A DNA stretch of 14,450 nucleotides. Origin: JBGSST01 sp041736915. GTDB lineage: Bacteria > Bdellovibrionota > FAC87 > UBA2466. The notes beneath the pieces were generated by a model that did no database searches, had not been told where the DNA came from, and saw only the letters and a list, made by a program, of their open reading frames with translations. Shown here piece after piece: positions 6,021 through 11,165 of this stretch; the stretch's first letter is position 1; each line of letters opens with the position of its first letter. A program made the position numbers and the translations under genes. The stretch is from positions 1 to 14,450 of the forward strand of contig JBGSST010000062.1 of NCBI GenBank assembly GCA_041736915.1. The letters are read 5' to 3'.

Positions 6021-7565
6021 CTAGCCCGCGACGCGAACGATAGGCACCGGAGTGGGCGGAGGCACCGGCACGGACTTAGGCAAGATCGCAATGGGCTTGG
6101 CCACTTTCGTGCGGCAGTTGTCGCACTTTTTACAGGGCTTGCCCTTGTCTTCCTTGAAGTAGTCACGGAAGAACTGCGCACGGCACTCCGTGGTTTGGCC
6201 GTACTTCATGATGCGTTCGATCCGCTCGACGTCGGCCTGGTGGCGCTCGTCGTAGTGATGCAAGAACTCTTCGAAGGACTCGGCATCTTTAAAGGTGCGC
6301 GCGAGGCGAATGCCTTTGCGCTTCTTGATGATGCCTTCTTTTTCGAGGTAAGCCAGTAGCACGCGCGCCTTGGTCGAAGGAATGCCGCTCGCGGTAACGA
6401 TGGCTTCCAACGTCACGTCGGTGAGGGACTCTTGGCTCAGCTGCAAAACGGTTTGGTAAATCAACGCGGCGTCGGCGCGAGTGGGATACTTGCCGCCTAG
6501 AAAGTACGAGTGCACGCGCTTGTCTTCCAAGCGGTACAGCAGGAGTGCGGTGGCCTTCTTGCCGTCACGTCCGGCGCGGCCGGCTTCCTGGTAGTAGCTT
6601 TCGACCGAATCCGGAAAAGTGTAATGCACCACGAAGCGAACGTCGGGCTTGTCGATGCCTAAGCCAAAGGCCTTGGTCGCCACCATGATCTTGAAACGGT
6701 TGTCCATGAACGCGGCCTGATTGCTTTCGCGATCGGCGGTGGTCATCTTGCCGTGGTACTTGCCGGCGGCGATGCCCTGCTTCAAGAGCCGGCCGTAAAG
6801 CTCTTCCGCGAGCTTCACCGTGTTCACGTACACGATGCCGCCCCCTTTGTGCTCTTCGAGAACTTTAAGCAAGCGCGTGAACTTGGCTTCCTCGTTCACC
6901 GTGCGGGCCACTTCGAAATTCAGGTTCGGCCGGTCGATCCCTACCGAGTACACCGGGGTGTCGGGAATCCGTAACTGTTCCAAAATGTCTCGCTCCACCT
7001 CGGGGGTGGCCGTCGCGGTCAAAATCAGGATCGGCGGGCGGCCCAGCTCGTCGATGGCGCGGCGAAGATTGAGGTACGCCGGCCGGAAGTCGTGGCCCCA
7101 CTGCGATAGGCAATGGGCCTCGTCGATGACGACCAAAGAAACGCCGCCCTTCTTCAAAACCGCGAGGTGCTTGGGGTTATCGAGCCGCTCCGGGGTGACG
7201 TAAATTAGCTCCGCCTTCCCTTTTTTGACCGCGCGGGTGGTCTGGCGTTCTTCCTTGGCGGTGAGCGTGGAATCGAGCTTGGCGGCCTCTACTCCAGCCT
7301 CTTCGGCCCGGTCTGTCTGGTCCTGCATTAGCGACAGCAGGGGCGAAACCACAACCGTGGCCTTCGGCAAAAACAGCGCAGGCAGCTGAAAGCAGAGGGA
7401 TTTCCCGGCCCCCGTGGGCATGATGCCGAAGGCGTCGCCGCCGGAGAGTACCGTTTCGATCAATTCGCGCTGTCCGGGTCTAAGCTGGCGCACGCCAAAA
7501 TGCTCGCGCGCTTTTCGGCCTAGCTCGGCCCAAGTCAGCTTAGAATTTTTTGTCCCGCGTCCCAC
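6021..7565 (-). CDS. recQ: RecQ-family DNA helicase, variant domain order, no HRDC
   Basis: An ATP-dependent 3'-5' DNA helicase of superfamily 2 involved in recombination and repair. The 514-residue protein shows motif 0 FGVRQLRPGQ (23-32), Walker A MPTGAGKS (49-56), DEAHCLSQWGHDFRP (148-162), LTATATP (182-188) and QEAGRAGRDG (326-335). After the helicase core a winged-helix-like stretch (about 365-425) comes before the four-Cys cluster (Cys461, 478, 481, 484; final pattern CKKCDNC). In E. coli RecQ the zinc domain precedes the winged helix. No HRDC domain follows, only a proline-rich tail (about 495-510). GTG start at 7565, supported by AGGTGA on the minus strand at 7572-7577. The 3' end abuts the dioxygenase stop. 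The upstream gap holds a 54-bp palindrome. Confidence 0.93.
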   Translation of the reverse strand: MGRGTKNSKLTWAELGRKAREHFGVRQLRPGQRELIETVLSGGDAFGIMPTGAGKSLCFQLPALFLPKATVVVSPLLSLMQDQTDRAEEAGVEAAKLDSTLTAKEERQTTRAVKKGKAELIYVTPERLDNPKHLAVLKKGGVSLVVIDEAHCLSQWGHDFRPAYLNLRRAIDELGRPPILILTATATPEVERDILEQLRIPDTPVYSVGIDRPNLNFEVARTVNEEAKFTRLLKVLEEHKGGGIVYVNTVKLAEELYGRLLKQGIAAGKYHGKMTTADRESNQAAFMDNRFKIMVATKAFGLGIDKPDVRFVVHYTFPDSVESYYQEAGRAGRDGKKATALLLYRLEDKRVHSYFLGGKYPTRADAALIYQTVLQLSQESLTDVTLEAIVTASGIPSTKARVLLAYLEKEGIIKKRKGIRLARTFKDAESFEEFLHHYDERHQADVERIERIMKYGQTTECRAQFFRDYFKEDKGKPCKKCDNCRTKVAKPIAILPKSVPVPPPTPVPIVRVAG

Positions 7566-7571
7566 GGGAAA

Positions 7572-7577
7572 TCACCT
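7572..7577 (-). promoter_or_regulatory. recQ ribosome binding site (AGGTGA)
   Basis: AGGTGA on the minus strand lies 6 nt before the GTG at 7565 and decides that start codon. It is 30 nt downstream, in transcription direction, of the 54-bp palindrome. Confidence 0.7.
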
Positions 7578-7606
7578 GTGCAACGTTTGGGCCGACCGTA
7601 AGCTGG

Positions 7607-7660
7607 CAAAAGGTATCCGTTACATTCAGTCCATGGACTGAATGTAACGGATACCTTTTG
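7607..7660. repeat. 54-bp perfect palindrome
   Basis: Two 27-bp arms, 7607-7633 and 7634-7660, are exact reverse complements with no spacer; the centre is CCATGG. It lies 5 bp downstream of the lysR stop and upstream of recQ. As RNA from either strand it forms a very long hairpin whose base carries AAAA and TTTT, so it could act as a two-way terminator or an RNase III site. The outer part of the arm, GTAACGGATACCTTT (7644-7658), recurs at 2378-2392. A dispersed palindromic element is an alternative reading. Confidence 0.85.
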
Positions 7661-7665
7661 TCCGA

Positions 7666-8559
7666 TTAATTGTCCTTCGCGTCGTGTTCGGGGTTCATCG
7701 TGCGTTCTATGATTCGCGCTAGCTGTCGGCTGGCTTTGGATTTTTGCACATCGGCCCGGTACACGAGGCAGATCTTGTCCTGGAAAGTCGGGGCCGACCC
7801 TTCGAGCTTCTGCAGCTTGTGCGACCTCACGCGCGTGGCCACGCGTCCGGGAAGAATGCCCACGCCGGCGCCGGAGGCAACGAGGGCCGTGATGACCTCG
7901 AGGTTTGCGGAGTTGAGCACGCGCTTGAAGCTCATGCCCTTCTTGGCCAGCTGCTTCAAAATGGCCTGGGTCTGCAGCAGATCGTCGTCGCAGATCAAGA
8001 CCGCGTCGCCGGAGTATGGGTCCTGCAGGCGTGAGGGTTTCGGCCCCACCCATAGCGTAACCTCGTCGCGGCTGAGCGGCTTGATAACTAAATCGGGGTG
8101 GTTCCACGGATTCACCACGATGCCGAAATCTACTTTGAAGCTGATGACGTCTTCGGTGATCTTGCGCGACAGATCGTGCACGAGCTTGATGTCGAGCTCC
8201 GGATTCTGGGTGAGCAGGTCGGCCACGAAGCTCGGCAAAGAGTACAGCGCCACCGAAGGGTGGCAGCCAATGACGTAGCGGCCCCGAATCTCGTTCTCGT
8301 CGCGCATGGCATCTTCACGAATCTTTTCCCACTCGAGCAAAAGTACGCGGGCCTGTACGGCCAACTTCTGGCCGGCGTGGGTCAAGTGCACCCCCGATTT
8401 GGTGCGAATGAGCAGCGGGGCGCCGAAGTTGTCCTCGAGGCGCTGCACGGCCAGGCTCAAAGTGGGCTGGCTTATGCCCAAGCGCTCGGCGGCGCGGGAG
8501 ATGTTCAAGGTCTGGCTGACCTCGATGAAATAGCCCAAATCGTGCGGAGAAGGCATCAT
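7666..8559 (-). CDS. LysR-type transcriptional regulator
   Basis: A 297-residue LysR-family regulator, the usual length. The N-terminal winged helix-turn-helix (about 5-62) has YFIEVSQTLNISRAAERLG (10-28), ISQPTLSLAVQRLED (29-43) and GAPLLIRTKSGVHLTHAG (46-63). The rest is the periplasmic-binding-protein-like effector domain, with the typical GAGVGILPG near residue 235. The effector and targets are not readable. It lies between the acyl-CoA ligase and recQ on the same strand, but the hairpins on each side argue for its own transcription unit. The ATG has no clear Shine-Dalgarno. A dyad with T-N11-A form (8558-8572) touches the start codon and could be an autoregulatory site. ATG 8556 is an alternative start. 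Confidence 0.92.
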   Translation of the reverse strand: MMPSPHDLGYFIEVSQTLNISRAAERLGISQPTLSLAVQRLEDNFGAPLLIRTKSGVHLTHAGQKLAVQARVLLLEWEKIREDAMRDENEIRGRYVIGCHPSVALYSLPSFVADLLTQNPELDIKLVHDLSRKITEDVISFKVDFGIVVNPWNHPDLVIKPLSRDEVTLWVGPKPSRLQDPYSGDAVLICDDDLLQTQAILKQLAKKGMSFKRVLNSANLEVITALVASGAGVGILPGRVATRVRSHKLQKLEGSAPTFQDKICLVYRADVQKSKASRQLARIIERTMNPEHDAKDN

Positions 8560-8572
8560 AGCTTTTAGCTAT
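8558..8572 (-). promoter_or_regulatory. candidate LysR box at lysR start
   Basis: A perfect dyad, ATAGCT-TTT-AGCTAT, with the T-N11-A layout of LysR-type binding sites, overlapping two bases of the lysR start codon. Autorepression is typical in this family; binding here is inference. Confidence 0.35.
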
Positions 8573-8637
8573 TACACCGATTCCACCTATAAATTCGACA
8601 ATTTTTTGGAAATCGCCAGAATGGAAATCGAGAACTA

Positions 8638-8686
8638 AACGTCGGCCCCCAAAGATTAAAGCGACGGGTCTGCGGGGGCCGGCGTT
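8638..8686 (-). terminator. GC-rich hairpin after the acyl-CoA ligase gene
   Basis: A 13-bp stem (8638-8650 with 8674-8686, one G-T pair, 23-nt loop) built on CGGCCCCC/GGGGGCCG starts 10 bp after the ligase stop. Arms GAGAA (8630-8634) and TTCTC (8685-8689) could extend it. Only a short T-rich tail follows on the minus strand, so termination efficiency is uncertain. Confidence 0.5.
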
Positions 8687-8696
8687 CTCAAGATTT

Positions 8697-10358
8697 TCAG
8701 AGGAAAATGACGGCGTCGCCACCCTGCCCGTGTTTAGTTACCATGGCGTCGTAATGCTTTTCCACCACGTTGCGTTTCAACTTCATCGACGGGGTCAGGT
8801 ACTCATTCTCCACGGTCCAGGTCTCTTTGACGACGAGGATGCGCGACATCCGTTCGTGCGGATCGAGCGTGGCGTTGATGGCTTCCAGCTTCGCCTTTAG
8901 CTCGGCGACGAGGGCCGCTTCGTCCATGGCCTTACCGATCTCCGACTTCGTCACCAGCGCCAGCGGCTGCGGCAAGCCAGTGCCCGTTACGCAAACGTGT
9001 TCGATTCCGGGCGTACCCGCGAATTTGAGCTCAATCGGCGACGGGGCCACGTACTTGCCCTTGGCCGTCTTGAATAGCTCCTTCACGCGGCCCGTGATCT
9101 TCAGAAAGTCGCCGTCGACCGCTCCTTGGTCGCCAGTGTGCAGGTAGCCGTCGGTAACGACTTCCGCCGTCAGCTCGGGCGCTTTGTAGTAGCCCCGCAT
9201 GAGGCACGCATTCTTCACCAGGATCTCCTGGCTGCCATCGGCAATCTTGGTTTCCACGCCGCGCCAGGGGCGACCTACCGTACCAATGCGAATGTCTTCG
9301 CTGCGGTTGATATGGGAATAGGCGAAGTTCTCGGTCAGGCCGTAGCCTTCCTGAATCTTGATGCCGATTTTTCGGAACCACTCGTTCAAGGCGGGGGCCA
9401 AGGGGGCCGCGCCGGAAACACAGTAGCGGGCACTACGGAGACCCAGCGCCTTTTGGATCTTGCGACGAATGACCCACGACAGAACGGGAATGCCGAGCAG
9501 CTTGTCCATCTTGGCCGGTGGCAGCTTCTTCACGATGCCGGCTTGAAACTTTTCCCAGATGCGCGGTACGCCGAGGAAAACGGTCGGCTGCACCTGCTCG
9601 AGGTTCTTGCCGAAGAGATCGATCGACTCCACGAACGAGAGGGTCGCGCCAGAATAAATTCCCACCGTCTCGGTTAGCAACCGTTCGGCCACGTGGGCGA
9701 GTGGCAGGTACGAGAACAATCTATCGCTCTGCGTGATGTTGAAGTCTTTCAGAATGTTCGTGCCCGCGAAGGAGAACGAAAGAAAGTTGTGCATCACCCC
9801 TTTCGGCACGCCGGTGGTGCCCGACGTGTAGATGATGGTGGCCAGCTCGTCGTTGCGGCGCGCGGGGCTATCCGTAATCGGCGCTTCACGCAACAGCACC
9901 TCGTCCCACAGAGGAAACTCTTTCGGCGCGCCGTACGGGAATGCTATTACCTTCGCGTCGGCCGGTTTGCCGTCGATATACGGCTTAAAGTTGTCGAGCT
10001 TACCCAGGAACAGCGCCTTCGCCTCGCTATGCTCCATGATGAGGCGCACCGTTTCCGCACTTAGGTTCGGGTACAACGGCACCGAAACGTGCCCCGCCAT
10101 CCAGATCGCCATGTCGGCCATAACCCAGTGCGCGCAGTTTTTGGACGCAATGGCGATGTGGCTGCCGGGCGGTAGGTGCCAGGATCGTATACGCGACGCC
10201 ATTCGGCGGGCTTCCTCGGCCGCCCGCTTCCACGAGTACTCCTGCCACTCGCCGGCCATGGGCTGGCGAAGATAGACCGCATTGGGACTGTTCTTCTCCC
10301 AGTGGTAAAGCATTTCGAGCGGTGTTTTGAGTCCTTCGGTAACGGCGGCTTTGGTCAT
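8697..10358 (-). CDS. long-chain acyl-CoA ligase (AMP-forming, FadD15-type)
   Basis: A 553-residue ANL-superfamily adenylating enzyme that activates a carboxylic acid, most likely a long-chain fatty acid, with ATP and CoA. Core motifs in order: A3 IIYTSGTTGVPKGVMH (175-190), A5 EGYGLTEN (337-344), A7 YLHTGDQG (405-412), the hinge GRVKELFKTAKGKYVAP (423-439), and the C-terminal LTPSMKLKR (521-529), whose lysine takes part in adenylation. The gap between A5 and A7 and the 'SYLPLAHVAER' segment (216-226) match eukaryotic-type ACSL/FadD15 enzymes rather than E. coli FadD. Start ATG 10358: AGGGA directly abuts the ATG, too close for a Shine-Dalgarno, while an extended -10 ends 6 nt upstream, suggesting a leaderless message. 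It is divergent from the secreted-protein gene at 10486. Confidence 0.9.
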   Translation of the reverse strand: MTKAAVTEGLKTPLEMLYHWEKNSPNAVYLRQPMAGEWQEYSWKRAAEEARRMASRIRSWHLPPGSHIAIASKNCAHWVMADMAIWMAGHVSVPLYPNLSAETVRLIMEHSEAKALFLGKLDNFKPYIDGKPADAKVIAFPYGAPKEFPLWDEVLLREAPITDSPARRNDELATIIYTSGTTGVPKGVMHNFLSFSFAGTNILKDFNITQSDRLFSYLPLAHVAERLLTETVGIYSGATLSFVESIDLFGKNLEQVQPTVFLGVPRIWEKFQAGIVKKLPPAKMDKLLGIPVLSWVIRRKIQKALGLRSARYCVSGAAPLAPALNEWFRKIGIKIQEGYGLTENFAYSHINRSEDIRIGTVGRPWRGVETKIADGSQEILVKNACLMRGYYKAPELTAEVVTDGYLHTGDQGAVDGDFLKITGRVKELFKTAKGKYVAPSPIELKFAGTPGIEHVCVTGTGLPQPLALVTKSEIGKAMDEAALVAELKAKLEAINATLDPHERMSRILVVKETWTVENEYLTPSMKLKRNVVEKHYDAMVTKHGQGGDAVIFL

Positions 10359-10364
10359 TCCCTA

Positions 10365-10373
10365 ATGATACCA
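10365..10373 (-). promoter_or_regulatory. extended -10 of the acyl-CoA ligase gene
   Basis: On the minus strand TGG then TATCAT (5 of 6 to consensus) ends 6 nt before the ATG at 10358. The same TTTTGGTA core and spacing occur at 4039-4049. No good -35 was found at 16-18 bp. Confidence 0.45.
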
Positions 10374-10474
10374 AAAGAACGATGGATATCGAGACAAGCC
10401 CGAGTGGCTCTTTAATCGCCGCAAGGCGCGTTTACACCAAGGCTAAACCGGGTAACGTCGCATTTCTTTCACTC

Positions 10475-10479
10475 AGGAG
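10475..10479 (+). promoter_or_regulatory. ribosome binding site (AGGAG) of the 10486 gene
   Basis: AGGAG lies 6 nt before the ATG at 10486 and fixes that start. The rest of the 127-bp divergent gap holds a small CGCC-GCAA-GGCG hairpin (10417-10428) and a TTTACA that could be a -35, without a clear partner -10. Confidence 0.7.
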
Positions 10480-10485
10480 ATCGCC

Positions 10486-11160
10486 ATGACGAATCTATTC
10501 TTGTTCGTAACCGCTTTCACGCTCGGTGGCGGACGCGCTCACGGTTTTGAAACAAACATAAAGTGGACCTCTCCGGTAACCGGCAAAACGTGGTCGGCCC
10601 ATGCCTCACCGGGCCGCGGCAGCTTACTCGACATGAAGGCCAAGTGTCAGTCGCTCGGATTGACTCTTCCCGACACAAACTCCGCGGAGATGGACAAAGA
10701 CCTTTTCGAGTTTCTGACCCATTCGGTCAAGGTCGATGCCCCGGAGTTCCCGCACTTCACTTTCCGTAAGGTGCCCGTTCGCTTTTTTCCGCTCACCAAC
10801 GCGTACCGTAAAGAGGATCGTTACCGTTCTTCCCAGAAGCAGGACGGCGAGCTTTCCGGCTATTTTTCGTCCACGCTGGCTTTTTGCGACAAGCTGGGCA
10901 ACGCCAGCTGCGTGGCCAACTCCCGCAAATGGTTGCAGCACCTGGAGCAGAAGATGAAGGTGCGAACGCAGAACTTCCGCCAGATCGGCTTCCATATCGT
11001 GTTCGTGGACGCGCTGGGGCACGAGGCCAATCTTGAAGTGCTCGAGCAGGAGTACGAAAAGTTTTACGTGCAGAAGAAGTCCTACGAGACGGCCCGCACT
11101 CTCATCGTGGCGCACGAGGAGCCCCGCGATTGGTCGGGACTCCTGTGCGTCACGCCGTAA
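10486..11160 (+). CDS. secreted protein of unknown function
   Basis: I do not recognise this 224-residue protein. It starts with a short hydrophobic stretch (residues 3-18), ending near RAHGFE, that looks like a weak Sec signal peptide, and an AGGAG site supports the start. The mature part opens with IKWTSPVTGKTWSA (25-38) and a KCQSLGLTLPD segment, loosely like the 'C..lG.rLP' stretch of C-type-lectin or formylglycine-type folds, but no full domain can be claimed. It has four cysteines after the signal region (AKCQ, AFCD, ASCV, LLCV), an even number compatible with disulphides in the periplasm. The C-terminal half is charged and helical, around LEVLEQEYEKFYVQKKSYE. It ends 5 bp from the stop of the convergent coiled-coil gene. 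Confidence 0.7.
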   Translation: MTNLFLFVTAFTLGGGRAHGFETNIKWTSPVTGKTWSAHASPGRGSLLDMKAKCQSLGLTLPDTNSAEMDKDLFEFLTHSVKVDAPEFPHFTFRKVPVRFFPLTNAYRKEDRYRSSQKQDGELSGYFSSTLAFCDKLGNASCVANSRKWLQHLEQKMKVRTQNFRQIGFHIVFVDALGHEANLEVLEQEYEKFYVQKKSYETARTLIVAHEEPRDWSGLLCVTP

Positions 11161-11165
11161 TCAGA

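Noticed and set aside
7607..7660. Palindrome as an insertion-sequence end or attachment site
   Set aside because: No transposase, target duplication or paired element is seen in the window.
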